The notes under the pieces are model-generated. The model did not search any database and was not told the origin of the DNA. It saw only the letters and a program-made list of their open reading frames with translations. A stretch of DNA of 64,000 bases, taken from the NCBI RefSeq assembly GCF_033807715.1, contig NC_084596.1:40503958-40567957 (forward strand), read 5' to 3'. The position numbers and the translations under genes are program-made. Origin of the DNA: Cololabis saira. Its lineage: Eukaryota; Chordata; Actinopteri; Beloniformes; Belonidae. Shown piece by piece: positions 53,769-64,000 of this stretch (position 1 is its first letter; every line of letters starts with the position of its first letter).

Positions 53769-54522
53769 AAAATCAAGTTACACCCTAACTTTGATAAGCC
53801 ATCTCACACAGTCGTGTGTTGAAAGGATGACAACGTGCCAGCAGAGCAAGATTCTCTGTTGTGTGAGGAGAGGTGCGTCGGCTGGTCCGATGCGTTGCCC
53901 CTGGAGACCAGAGAGATGAGAATGAAACTGCTCTGCAGACAGAACAGGCGTGTTGGAAGAAGAGCCCGTGGCGGTGTGGCATCCCAGCTCAGCGTTGGTT
54001 AACATGGACAAGGTTTCATCAACTTATAATGTATTTAGGTTAATATAAAGCTATGGGAGGGTTTTTGTCATTGTTTTTCAACAAATACCCTCAAGGTTTG
54101 GTCCTGTGAGATTGATTTATTTCCAGTTTCTTATATTAATCTTCGTCTGGTCACTTTCATTTGCTTCACTGAATGTGAAGTCTAAAAGATTTGATTAAAA
54201 GTGCTATTTGGATTCTTTTTTTTTTTATTTATAAAAGCACTTTTTTCTGCTCCGATAGCTTCATTATTTTACTTTCAATGTGAAGTTCTTGGCTAATCAG
54301 TGACCAATCTTCCACAACCACCCAAGAACAGGCCGCTCCGCCCAGCTAAACATGTACTCAGGCCCCAAAAAAGTATTTAAAAAAACAGTGATTTTTTTTA
54401 AAGAAAATCTGAAGCCGATTTTAAACGAGTTGGTTAGTTTTAAGAAATCCAGTCAAGAAAAATGTTCTTGCCCCATTAGCAAAGATGTTTTTTCTCAAAA
54501 TTGACAAATTCAACTAGATTTA

Positions 54523-54594
<72 letters not shown>

Positions 54595-56585
54595 TAGAGG
54601 GGATGTTTTTGCAGTACAGCTATTAAAAACTGTACAATCTTACTCGCATCCTTTTTATACGAATGGAAAGCATGTGGCACCGTCAGTGAACCCATTCATA
54701 TTATATAATGAATATATTTATACTTTTATACTTTAACAAATGGAAACAGGTGAATGTTCTCGGCTGGTTTAGTTAAAGACTAATGAAGAGTTAGAAACAG
54801 TAAACAGGAAAATAATCCTTCATGTGGAGTTTCCACACCATAACGGAGCACATTATGAAGAAATATCAACTGCTGCCCAAAATAGCCTGCATTGCAACAA
54901 TATTTTATATATTTTCAATATTTTAATTGTTTGATATTTTGTAGCCAGCAAAATGTTTACAGAAAACCACCATCCTGCAGGATTTCGAGGCACTTCAGCT
55001 CAGAATTCCAAGACTCCCTCATGAATCTCGAGGCAGCGATCCCACTGAAAACAAGTTCTCCAAATAACAGTCATCCGTCGTTTCTCAGAATAGGCTATTC
55101 CCTGGAGATCTAAGAAGCAATCCAAGAATCTAGATAGCAACTATAGCAATGCTGGTTAAAGCAAACACTTCATTGCTGGAATGGCCTGGATCAAATCCCA
55201 GTTTGGGCCTTTCTGTGCCAGTATGTTCTCCGTGTGCCTGAGTAGGTTTTTCTCTGTCCTGCCTCCACCTCTCACATGTCTGATGTCACACTAAATTACA
55301 TATAATGCATAACAGACAAATTTCATGAACCTCGGGGAGAGATCAAAGCCTAAAGAAAATAGGAGCCTACGGTATCAATATACCAAGGGGATTGGATCAC
55401 CTTCAGAAAACCTGGGAATCACAGAAAGCTTGTGCCGTGAGTCTGACTAGTTGCTCTAACGAGTGAAGGATACTCATTAGGAAATTCCCATCACTCTCTG
55501 TGCTTGAAAGCCTCTTTCTAAACAGCAACAACATCTCTTGTGCCGCATCCATGAACGCTAGTTTACTATAAATACTTTACCAAGAGTCTGGCCAGGTTTT
55601 GTGTTCTTGTCTTTCTTTTTAAAGGAGAAATGTGAACAAAAAAATAAGAATATACCTATCACACTTTTTTCACATATAATTTAACGTTTGACAAAAAAAA
55701 AGAGATATCTTACATCACTGCATTCATGGACTCCATCTACTTATTCTAACAGATCAGAGTGCTTAATGGAAATGGATGCTGTTGTCATGGCAATATCTCT
55801 TTTGGAGGCAAAGGCTTTGCTTATTTCAGCAAGATAACACCAAACCACGCATTTTAGGGGGGTCTAATTTTTTTGTTCTGCCATACTCTTGTTTAGTCAC
55901 AGACCAAATTATATAGTAAGTTTAAATGGCAAAGGGACGAAAGCAAAATTAGCTACAACATGACTGAAACCACAAATATTGGAAAGGTGCGTATGAATCA
56001 TGGTCATTTTATCAGCTGATCATTTAAAGTATTGGGCAGCTTTATAGTACTACACCACACTGCAAGTGTGTTTATGACAAGAGGTTAAAGATGTTAAAGG
56101 TTTAACAGGTTTCTCAGCCTCTCCATAAAGATTTGTTTCTGCCTTTACCTGTCAAACGTGTTACCGAAGTTTTCCCCAGAGCAAACCCACTCTGCTTTGG
56201 ACAAACTGACAAATTCCACTTAAGCCTTTAGATACATTATATACTCTTGTAAAATTAGTTTGTTACTTTTTTTTTTAAAGTATTTTATTAAAACAAAAAA
56301 AAAACATTATTTGAATTACCTCATCATTTGGAGCCATCAACTTGGCAATATTTGCTTTTTAATCAATTATTTAAAACAGCAACAACCCATAATAAATTAA
56401 GAAAACAGTCTCCTGATTGCATTGCGTCATCATATTTCTTCTCTCACTCTGACTACGTGTGCTGAAAAGACTGAGACATAATATTTTATAAAAGTCTTAA
56501 ATATTGCAAAAAAAGTGTGGTAACACCAGTGACCAAAAAGCGGTTAATGTGATCTTTAGATGTACAAAAAAAATCATTAAGCTTT
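53769..56585. other. Long stretch without genes
   Basis: No ORF with recognisable similarity and few repeats. Contains a (TA)n tract at 54520-54588. This is the most repeat-poor part of the window. Confidence 0.5.
54520..54588. repeat. (TA)n microsatellite
   Basis: About 34 uninterrupted TA dinucleotides. Confidence 0.97.
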
Positions 56586-56781
56586 CATTTATGTACTCAT
56601 GATAGAATAGAATAGAAAGCCTTTATTGTCGTTATGATATTATGAGATTAGGCAACAGCTCCATAGAAGTGCACACATGTAAAGACTATGTAAAAAAAAA
56701 AAAAGAAAAAAAATAAGAAACCGATTTAAATATATAAACACTATGAAAATGAATGAATGAGAGAATATTGCACGTAAATGA

Positions 56782-56806
56782 GGGGGGGGGGGGGGGGGGG
56801 GGGGGG
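56782..56806 (+). repeat. Uninterrupted run of 25 G
   Basis: Homopolymer of 25 guanines followed by CGACAG, next to A-rich low-complexity sequence. Confidence 0.95.
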
Positions 56807-56875
56807 CGACAGTATAACTAAATACAGAAACATTAAACAAAAATCAATAAAAAAGATAAGATAGGGTACACCTGG

Positions 56876-57346
56876 TTAAGTTGGAAGACCGTATGGGAAG
56901 TATTTATTGTTTAAAAGAGTTGATTTTAGAGCTTTTTTTAATTGATTGGATGAGAATTGCCATAGGTATGAAGGTAATGAGTTCCATATTTTTGATCCTC
57001 TGAAACCAATATTAAACTGAGATTGTGATGTATGAGTCTTTGGGGGTCTGAGGTGATTAGAGCTGTGTGTTGGATAGGTATGTACTTGTGAGTTGTGATT
57101 AAAAATATTATGGAAGAAAGGGGGAAGGGTTTTCCCCAGTGAGCCATGAACAAACAGACCAATTTGGAGATGGTTCACCTGAAAAACACTGAGGACACCT
57201 ACACTAAATAAAGCCTGGGAAGAATGTCTAGGATGAACACAATGTATTGTTCTGACTGCTCGTTTCTGAAGACGGTATAAAGGCTCAAGTTTGGTATGAT
57301 GGGTACTATGCATCCCTGGCTGATTCAATTCAGTGCAGGTCATCAA
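56876..57346 (-). pseudogene. Non-LTR retrotransposon RT C-terminal fragment
   Basis: Reads LEPLYRLQKRAVRTIHCVHP, LPPFFHNIFNHNSQVHTYPT and GSKIWNSLPSYLWQFSSNQL, the usual end of jockey/CR1-like LINE ORFs (LQKRAVR, NxHxYxTR, WNxLP). Open for 156 codons but the catalytic part is absent. Confidence 0.72.
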
Positions 57347-57480
57347 AGTAAAGTCAGGTAATTACCAAAAATGTTCATAGTTAATTACGGTATGTTGTTT
57401 TGAAAGTGTGGGCACCCCTGTTTTAGGACATCCGTGCCTGCTGCATAAGCATGCGGCCGCAAACAAGTGTCAACACTTAA

Positions 57481-58615
57481 AGCGACACCATGTAACTTTC
57501 AGGTTTTGTTGAGTTTGGCGGCTCCTTTGGACAAAAGCGGTAGTGCTTTACCAGAAAGAACACTACATTTCCCATGAGCACCAGCACGTATTGTCGGAAA
57601 ACTCCTGTCCCTGTCACGTGCATTTGTTTTGATAGTAAATGAAAGAAGACGGGACAGACTTTTCTGTTTTCAGCGGTCGTTTGCAGGATGGATAGTGAAG
57701 AGGTAATGTATCTATTTTTGGCTAAACAATATAATATGACGATGTTGACAATCACTAAGTTCAACTTGGTTTTATTAGTGAAGTCACCCCCGCCCCCCCG
57801 TCCTGTTTCAGCCAGATAATGCGCCCCAAACTATAAACTATAAACGCTCTGGTTTTGTTCTACTGCACCTTTTTCCTGCCACGTTTTTTAGAGGGACTTC
57901 GTCATAAATTAGTAGTCCAACATACTTACTGACAAAATAAAAAAATACTTTATAACCTGTGAAAAACTGAATGTTTTGCAGATCAGCCCTGCACAATTTT
58001 ACAGTTCTCAGGAAAAATACTAGAAATGTTCTATACATTTTCTTTGCATTGCATTCTTTCCTCTAGTGCTGTTATTCAATTGTATTATTTTATAAATCTT
58101 CATTGCAAATTACACAATTTTATGATCACTATTATTATTCTGTCTGTTGTTGATATTGTAAGTAATTTTAGAATTACCAAAACCCAAGACGAATCCCCTG
58201 TATGTGAAAACATTCTAATTTTGATTCTTATTGATCATAGAACTCTACATTTACATTTGTATTACCGGTATAACAATTCTGTCTCTTGTTTTATCAGGAA
58301 TCTGCTGTTCTTGAGAACACCTCTACCTCTGCATCATCAGAGTTTGAACCCCCACAAAAACAGAACCGACACGCAGCATATATATCATATATATATGCAT
58401 ATATATACATATCGCCAGTTTGTGTTCTGGCAGCATGGTGTTTGGAAAATACGAGACACCTTTCCAGACCCAATGGGACAGTACAGTGGTTTCAGGGCTC
58501 GCCGTCTTCTGTAGAATGGAACCTTTATGAGGATTACTGCAAATATTTTGATATTGTTTGTTTTTTTTGTTCAATTTTTTCCTGTACAGTTGTTTTTGTG
58601 CGTGTTTAAAATAAA
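57481..58615 (+). mobile_element. TTAA-type element, third copy, with a two-exon ORF remnant
   Basis: It starts after TTAA (57477-57480) with AGCGACACCATGTAAC, related to the termini at 22933 and 33615, and stays alignable to 22933-23580 until about 58290. A small + strand frame can be spliced: ATG 57688 to 57702 (MDSEE, donor GTAATG), then 58298-58609 (ESAVLENTSTSASSEFEPPQ and on), with AATAAA at 58610. The second half runs through AT-rich repeats and looks degraded. No matching right terminus was found. Confidence 0.5.
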
Positions 58616-58619
58616 GACA

Positions 58620-59150
58620 TTTGTGCAAAACAAGACAGACTTTTATTTACACACCTTTCAGAAAATAGAAAATTCTTGAACTTTGTCATTTGCATAGTGA
58701 CAGCAGTTATCCCATACATTATTATACACAGTAAGTAATCTGTATCACAGTAGCAGTAATGAAAAACAACTGTATGACAGTTGTATAAGTTACTGTGAAT
58801 AAAGTAAAGAATGGAGTGTGATGTATTTAAAGTGTAAATAAAGTAGTAGAAAAATAAACTAAAAATAATGAACTGATAATAAAAACTGAACTATGAAATC
58901 GTGTAAGAAGTTACTGTAAAGAAATACAATGACTCCAGTAGCAGCAGACAGTATGGGTGGGGGTACAGGTAACGGTGTGATTGTGCGTAGTTAGCCAGTC
59001 AGAGTGAGATTATGTATTTACACACATGTCCATGTACAAACACACACAAGGCCTGATCCTCAGTGTTCACTTTGGGGAACACCTCATCACGTGTCACGTG
59101 TGTCCTCACTAGCTCCAGTGTTGGGGGGGCGATACTGGAGCCAGACGCCC
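58620..59150. other. Spacer between convergent transposon-derived frames
   Basis: AT-rich, no ORF of note. On the minus strand AAATAAAAG near 58641 could serve as poly(A) signal for the gene ending at 59173. Confidence 0.35.
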
Positions 59151-59172
59151 CAAGCGCCGGGGGTCGTCTGGC

Positions 59173-59511
59173 CTATGTATCCTTTCTCCTGGGAAGGCCA
59201 CCTCCACTTTGCAGCCTCTTCCTAAGAATGGCTCTCTGCAGTTCTGGAATGTAAGAGTAATCATTCTTCTCCTTTACTGTGTTCTGCCAGAATTCGTCAA
59301 CTGGTTCGATGCAGTAGGTATCCTTGACTTTGAAATATGTCGACTCTGCTACCATCCCCATCTGCATGCATTGGAACAGAAAAACCACTTTCCTGTAGTC
59401 GCTTCCTGATAATAAAATGTTTGTGGAGAGCATGAAGTCCCCTGCTTGCATCCCATACTTCAGAAGTGGCTGTGAATTCCACCTCCAGAGGCTGTGTCTA
59501 TAAGGGCATAG
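59173..59511 (-). CDS. Transposon-derived gene, last exon
   Basis: Acceptor TTGTAG. Encodes LCPYRHSLWRWNSQPLLKY, GMQAGDFMLSTNILLSGSDY, VVFLFQCMQMGMVAESTYF, KVKDTYCIEPVDEFWQNTVK and a non-conserved tail to a stop at 59173. The usual catalytic region does not follow. Confidence 0.6.
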   Translation of the reverse strand, partial: LCPYRHSLWRWNSQPLLKYGMQAGDFMLSTNILLSGSDYRKVVFLFQCMQMGMVAESTYFKVKDTYCIEPVDEFWQNTVKEKNDYSYIPELQRAILRKRLQSGGGLPRRKDT

Positions 59512-62500
59512 CTACAAGGAAAGGAAAAAGAAAAGTAATAAAGAAGTGCAATATAGTTACGATTCCAAACACTACTACAATGTTGACACGCTTACACCAA
59601 CTCATAATAACCAAGTTTTCAATTCTTCACCTTGAAAATGTTATTTTGTGTGTGAGAACACACACACGCGCACACACACGAACACACGCACGCACGCACG
59701 CACACACGCACGCACACACGCACGCACACACGCGCACGCACACCACACACTATGCTTACCCATTCCAAAACAACTCCAGTTCCCCGGGCACTTATTTCAA
59801 CCTTAAATGGTGCTTTTCCTGGGCATTTTAAACCAGTTTCTCTGTCCGAGTAGTTGCATGCTTTCAAAGGAAATTGCAGAAAAGAGGTCAGCATCTCCAA
59901 GTTGTCATGGTAAGAGATGCAGGCCCTCTTCTCCATCAGGTCATCTTCATGGACAACTTTCAGGTGGTCTGGCATATCTAACATTTCATCGTCTGTGGGG
60001 TCGGGGATGGTAACATTCTGCACACCCCCGTCCATATTTATTTCTTGAAACTGCTCGATGTTCGCAGCCAGTGATGTTACACCACCAACACTGCATAAAG
60101 AAGCAAAATAAGAAGGCAAAATAAGGAAATCTTACAGATTTTTTACTACTACTACTAATAATAATACACTTACTACTCCTAATACTAATACAAGACGATG
60201 AATGAGATGATTTCAACATACTGTAGTTGCAGAAACGGAGCATATTCCTCGTCCGACCTGTCCCCATCCTCACACAATCTCGGGTCTGTCCAGTTCTCAT
60301 CCATTTCAGTACTGCACATAAACACACATACGTAAGCAGGAAAGAAATATCAACAACACAACATGTAATACAATTCATTAGAAAGACTTACAAGTTGTTC
60401 CTTGGATCATTGACCTCATCCTCATCCGGATAGCCATGGCGCTCTTCTTCCTTCACAATACTCGGAGAATGAACGCTGCAGATAGAGTAGAATACAAGTA
60501 CACTTTCAGTAGACAATAACAGAAATACAAGTGTGAAAAAAGATACATTTGTATTCATTCAACATTAGTTCAAGTAATAAACATTAATTCACTGTCTTAG
60601 ACAAAGTAAGAAGGGACAGCAAGAGCAAAAACAGTGCTACACTGTTTGTGGCAGGAGTCACTCGCCTACTGTCCTGCACCACTCGTTATAATGTTTCATG
60701 ACAGTCCTGTGCAATGTGACTATGCCAGTGAGCAAACAGAACGGGACAGTAGGTGAATAGCACAAGACGGTACGTTGGAGTTGTGAAACAATAAGCAAGT
60801 GTTGCAGGAAAGTATGCAAGGGGCGCAAGTCAGAAGACCAGGGGCTTCACATAATCAACCACAAGTACTACAGACTTCAGCTAATGAAACTCACCTGGGG
60901 CCTCATTTATAAAGCTTGCGTGCGCACAAAACAGGGCTTGAAAGATGCGCACGCCCCTTCTACGCAAAGGTTGGGGTTAAAAAAAAAAACTAACAGAAAA
61001 ATGTGCGTATCTTTACGCAAGCCATGACCCTAGCGCACAAACATTTTGAAGATATGGGGAACTGGTGACGCAGGCGGTGAAATGAAGCCAGATTCATGTC
61101 ATCACATAGACTCATAGATCCATGTACACCCAAGCCGGCAGCGTTATAGATCTATGTGTTCCGTAAGTGAGCCATTACGCAGGTATTTGTAGTAGGTACT
61201 ACTAGGGCTGGGCGATATATCGAGATTTTAATATATATCAATATATTTTCAAACACGATATGGTACGAGACAATATCGTTTATATCGATTTAAAAAAAAA
61301 AAAAAAAATTTTACATTTTTTTTTTATGATTTTGATATAGCTTATTTTGTGACAAATTGACTTGAATGTTTTATTTGAGATTTGCACAAATGTTTTGTTA
61401 TTTGCACAACTGTCAACCTCAGTGGAAAGGTCTGCCTGTTACTGTCTACATTGTATTAATTGCACAGTGTATTTTAATTTAATTGTTATGCAGGAAAGGG
61501 ATATTTGTTTTATTTTATTCAAGAAGCATTTTTATTCTATATATTCAGGCAGTTTATTTTTATTTCATTTGTTTTATACATTTTGATATTGTGCAGACCT
61601 CTGTTAATAAAGGTACCTGTGTGACATTTGGCACAAGGCTTTGTATTAAAACTGACTGTTTTTTTAAGGGTTTGCCTCAGAAAAAAATGAAGCTAACAGA
61701 GATGCTATGCTATAATGCTTTGGGGGAAACCCCAATTAAGGCACAGAAAAAATATCGATATATATCGAGTATCGCCATTCAGCTAGAAAATATCGAGATA
61801 TGACTTTTGGTCCATATCGCCCAGCCCTAGGTACTACGTTCATATATCATACTTCCATCTTCAAATGGTATGGAGTGGTGAATAGCACCAGAATGATTAT
61901 TTATCGTGACAATGTGTGTAACAATCAGTCTAATTGCTGAGTAGTGAAATTCACCCTCGAGTGAAAACAGAAATTCAGACAATGATGAAAAAAATAAAAT
62001 AAACGTTATGCAAAACATAAAACTGCAGGCCCTGTAAAAAAAGTACCTATCACTGTCCGGCTCCTCTTTTATGCTGGAAACCATAGGCGGTACAGGGGGT
62101 TGTTGGGGGGGAGATGAAGTCCCTTCCTTCTTTTGATAGCTGTAGAGAAATAACATGTGTGAAACAGGGGGGGAGGGACACAAGAGAATCGCCTTTGTCT
62201 CTGTAACCTACAGTCAGCACAAGCAACTTGGTCAGGTACATACAAACTCGGATGATAATCCCGAAATGATTCAATATGATAGATCTTCCATCTTTGCTAT
62301 TTTCCACCGGAGGAAGCTACACATTACCTAAAACATTTGTATTTGTGGTTTGCAGTCATCGTTTACGATGCCAATACACGACTGATAATGCTAACATTAG
62401 TTTTTGAAAATTACCATGTTAGAAATGAATAGATACCAGCTTGATAATTTGGACCTCTATTGTATGGTGGCCGAGACCCGCCATTGCTGAAAATAAAAGT

Positions 62501-63856
62501 AACGCTGCAAACAGAAACAAACGCTGCTGCTGCAAATAAAATAAACACTTAGCAAATAAAATAAACGCTGCAAACAAATAGAAACGCTGTTGCAAATAAA
62601 AAAAACGCTGAAAATATAAAGAAACCCCGCTTCAAATAAAATAAAAAAACGACGCAAATAAAAAAGCCACAACGGAAGTGAATTTACTATCTGTAAATGT
62701 TTCTTTGCTCTTCTGTTGTTTCTTTGCTTTTCTATTCTCTTTTTGGTTTTCTGGAGGTTGGTAGCCACAAAAAGAAAGTTGGTACTATACTGTAGGATAG
62801 GCTTTTATACGCAGTTTGCTTCAGCCTATGCCTTTTCAGTCATTGTTCAACACATTTTTGGTTTTGTATGAAATGTTAATGCTGTGCAAAATGTTTTTAT
62901 TGGTGTTGTGTTTTGTGTTGTCATGACTGAATAAACTTCATTCATTCATTCATTCATTCATCAATTACCCGGGGCTGTTTTTGCTGATGCACCGGTGTTT
63001 TTATGTGAGAGGTTTTGTTGTTTTTGTTGTTTTTATCATTAATAATAATGCCAAGAATAATCTAAAGCGTGGGTAACTAGTTATTTGTATGAATGTGAAG
63101 TTGAAGCTGTGTGTGGTTCAAGGGACTTCTCCTCTCACGTAAAAACATCGGTGCATCAGCAAAAATAGTCCCCGGTAATTCACTTCCGTTGTGGCTTTTT
63201 TATTTGCGTCGTTTTTTTTATTTGCAGCGGCATTTGTTTCTGTTTCCAGCGTTACTTTTATTTTCAGCAGTGGCTGGTCTCGGCCACCGTACTACTGGGT
63301 AGTAGTTCTTGGTTTATGAACATAAACGGAGGACTCGATGGCCTCAGTGATAAGACAAGACACATTACAAACTCAAAACGACTGTATATACAGTAGATTG
63401 TACTTACTAGTCCAACAATAACATGGCTAGATCCCCATCGGTCGGACATCCCTCCTCGTCTTTCAGCTCCCGCCAGCGAGTGAACGCCGGGCCAATGTTT
63501 ACTCTGGTCCGGGCACTGAGCTTGTTACTCTCCCGCTTTCTTTTTTTCGTCTCCTCCGATAAATATTTTGTTTTCTTGGGGTTTTTCGCTGCTTCGGCCA
63601 TGATTCCAGCTCCACCAGCCTGAGCTTCTGCTTCTTCTTCTGCTTCTGCTTCTGCTTCTTCTTCTTCTTCTTCTTTGGGGTTTAACGGCAGCTTGCATCC
63701 AGTCTCTTCTTCTTCTTCTTCTTCTTCTATTTCTACTTCTACTTCTCCTCCTCCTTCTTCTTCTTCTTCTTTTTTAACGGCGGTTGGCATCCAGCTTTTA
63801 GGTGCATTACCGCCACCTTCTGTTCCGGAGTGTGGACCAGACCGTAGTTTCCCCAT
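59173..63856 (-). CDS. Six-exon gene derived from a transposon protein, catalytic half absent
   Basis: Exons on the minus strand: 63601-63408 (from MAEAAKNPKK; an in-frame upstream ATG is at 63856), 62139-62047, 60475-60392, 60311-60222, 60090-59760, 59511-59173. Every junction is GT-AG and phases match; from the 63601 start the total is 1131 bp (376 residues, stop included in the length), or 461 residues from 63856. Exon 1 holds a basic domain RVNIGPAFTRWRELKDEEG seen in fish transposon ORFs. Exons 2-4 are acidic and low in complexity. Exons 5-6 hold CNYSDRETGLKCPGKAPFKV, EISARGTGVVLEW, LCPYRHSLWRWNSQP and LLKYGMQAGDFMLSTNILLS, a conserved N-terminal region of a large fish transposase-like family. 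In that family a DARMDSPG-type catalytic block normally follows; here the frame ends at LQSGGGLPRRKDT. It could be a domesticated gene or a decaying element. Confidence 0.65.
59648..59752 (-). repeat. (CA)n/(CGCA)n microsatellite in an intron
   Basis: About 100 bp of alternating CA and CGCA units between the last two exons of the transposon-derived gene. Confidence 0.95.
59760..60090 (-). CDS. Transposon-derived gene, exon 5
   Basis: Acceptor TATGCAG, donor GTAAGC. Encodes VGGVTSLAANIEQFQEIN, TIPDPTDDEMLDMPDHLKVV, ACNYSDRETGLKCPGKAPFK and VEISARGTGVVLEW. The two cysteines and the GxGVVLEW strand are hallmarks of this family. Confidence 0.62.
60222..60311 (-). CDS. Transposon-derived gene, exon 4
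   Basis: Acceptor GTGCAG, donor GTATGT. Encodes TEMDENWTDPRLCEDGDRSD, EEYAPFLQL. In phase with exons 3 and 5. Confidence 0.55.
60392..60475 (-). CDS. Transposon-derived gene, exon 3
   Basis: Acceptor CTGCAG, donor GTAAGT. Encodes SVHSPSIVKEEERHGYPDED, EVNDPRNN. Acidic, no recognised domain. Confidence 0.55.
60898..61190. repeat. Dispersed GGGGCCTCATTTATAAA repeat
   Basis: The start TGGGGCCTCATTTATAAAGC followed by GCGTGCGCACAAAAC is a well-known MITE terminus in fish. The other terminus was not found before the hAT element at 61203. Confidence 0.5.
61203..61829 (-). mobile_element. hAT MITE (TAGGGCTGGGCGATAT family), inverse
   Basis: TAGGGCTGGGCGATAT to ATATCGCCCAGCCCTA; perfect 8-bp TSD GGTACTAC (61195-61202, 61830-61837). 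Third copy of the family, inverted, inside an intron of the transposon-derived gene. Confidence 0.95.
62047..62139 (-). CDS. Transposon-derived gene, exon 2
   Basis: Acceptor TCTACAG, donor GTACTT. Encodes YQKKEGTSSPPQQPPVPPM, then SSIKEEPDSD. The joined codon makes LLLDYYQKK, matching the LLLDSYQ continuation usual in the family. Confidence 0.6.
62463..63291. mobile_element. MITE with GGTGGCCGAGACC termini
   Basis: TATGGTGGCCGAGACC at left and GGTCTCGGCCACCGTA at right, with subterminal AAAATAAAAGTAACGCTG and inverse, plus many GCAAATAAAATAAACGCTG repeats. Includes a LINE tail at 62800-62965. TA at the borders is a possible TSD. Confidence 0.7.
62800..62965 (+). repeat. LINE 3' tail with (ATTC)n
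   Basis: TTGCTTCAGCCTATGCCTTT, CATGACTGAATAAACTTCAT and then (TTCA)n. Same type as 11735-11900, nested in the 62463 element. Confidence 0.6.
63408..63601 (-). CDS. Transposon-derived gene, exon 1 (basic domain)
   Basis: Encodes MAEAAKNPKKTKYLSEETKK then RKRESNKLSARTRVNIGPAF, TRWRELKDEEGCPTDGDLAM and LLLD. Donor GTAAGT at 63407. A diverged copy of this exon sits at 23590-23776 inside another element. The frame remains open upstream to 63856 with a Glu-rich segment from GAA/GAG repeats. Confidence 0.65.
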
Positions 63857-63859
63857 CAC

Positions 63860-63920
63860 CTGATAAGATAAGATAAGATAAGATAAACCTTTAATAGTCC
63901 CACAGAAAGGAAATTTGCAG
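63860..63920. repeat. (GATAA)n and retroelement tail at window edge
   Basis: GATAAGATAAGATAAGATAA followed by ACCTTTAATAGTCCCACAGA, the end of a dispersed fish retroelement. On the minus strand the TTATC run precedes an AG that could be an acceptor just 5' of the upstream ATG at 63856. Confidence 0.6.
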
Positions 63921-64000
63921 TTTACAGCAGCAAAGGGGATAGTGCAAAAACAAGAGGCATCAATAGAAAAGTAATAACACAGTAATAATAATAACACACT

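Noticed and set aside
61362..61803. Similar short frames in all three copies of the TAGGGCTGGGCGATAT element
   Set aside because: Shared only because the DNA copies are recent; no start context, domain or codon-level constraint visible.
63675..63863. Plus-strand Ser-rich frame near the window end
   Set aside because: Complement of the GAA/GAG (Glu-rich) codons of the minus-strand gene.

Overview
This window is vertebrate nuclear DNA, almost certainly from a ray-finned fish. It has split genes with GT-AG introns and AATAAA signals. Introns and spacers are packed with hAT, TTAA-type, Tc1/mariner, PIF/Harbinger-like and LINE/SINE repeats typical of teleosts. The species cannot be named from the sequence.

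Two host genes lie head to tail on the + strand. The first (1078-21384) is ddr2, the collagen-binding receptor tyrosine kinase. Fifteen coding exons are present, from the discoidin domain to the stop; the signal-peptide exon(s) lie left of the window. The second (37652-52015) is hsd17b7, a short-chain dehydrogenase of the late cholesterol pathway, complete in nine coding exons. DDR2 and HSD17B7 are also neighbours in mammals, so this is a conserved block. Upstream of the hsd17b7 ATG lie an inverted CCAAT box, an SRE-like TCACGCCAC and a GC box, the layout expected of a sterol-responsive promoter.

Between them, on the - strand (31791-33350), is an uninterrupted HIPK-like reading frame. Its catalytic loop and DFG motif are altered (a predicted pseudokinase) and its 5' end looks incomplete. 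At the right end, on the - strand (59173-63856), is a six-exon open gene derived from a transposon protein. Its exons join in frame through consensus splice sites and it lacks the catalytic half of the transposase.

Most of the rest is transposable elements, many delimited here by terminal inverted repeats plus target-site duplications (TSDs). hAT-type elements with 8-bp TSDs are at 1246, 5230, 6088, 14341, 16361, 19301, 25976, 43735, 44964, 48528, 52878 and 61203. Elements bounded by TTAA are at 2729, 17482, 22933, 31047, 33615, 39412 and 39911. TA-flanked mariner-like elements are at 10672, 13143, 46765 and 49775. Harbinger-like elements with 3-bp TSDs are at 23937, 46305 and 46927.

Points of special interest: a four-level nest of transposons (46305-48113); a hAT element inside a hAT element, carrying a BED-finger ORF (19301-21132); an element that has captured ITS2/28S ribosomal DNA (28822-29715); a THAP/YqaJ-type element with a frameshifted THAP exon and an in-ORF minisatellite (8540-9554); inverted repeat pairs flanking ddr2 exons that could favour exon circularisation; and a (TG)n tract in place of a polypyrimidine tract at hsd17b7 exon 2.
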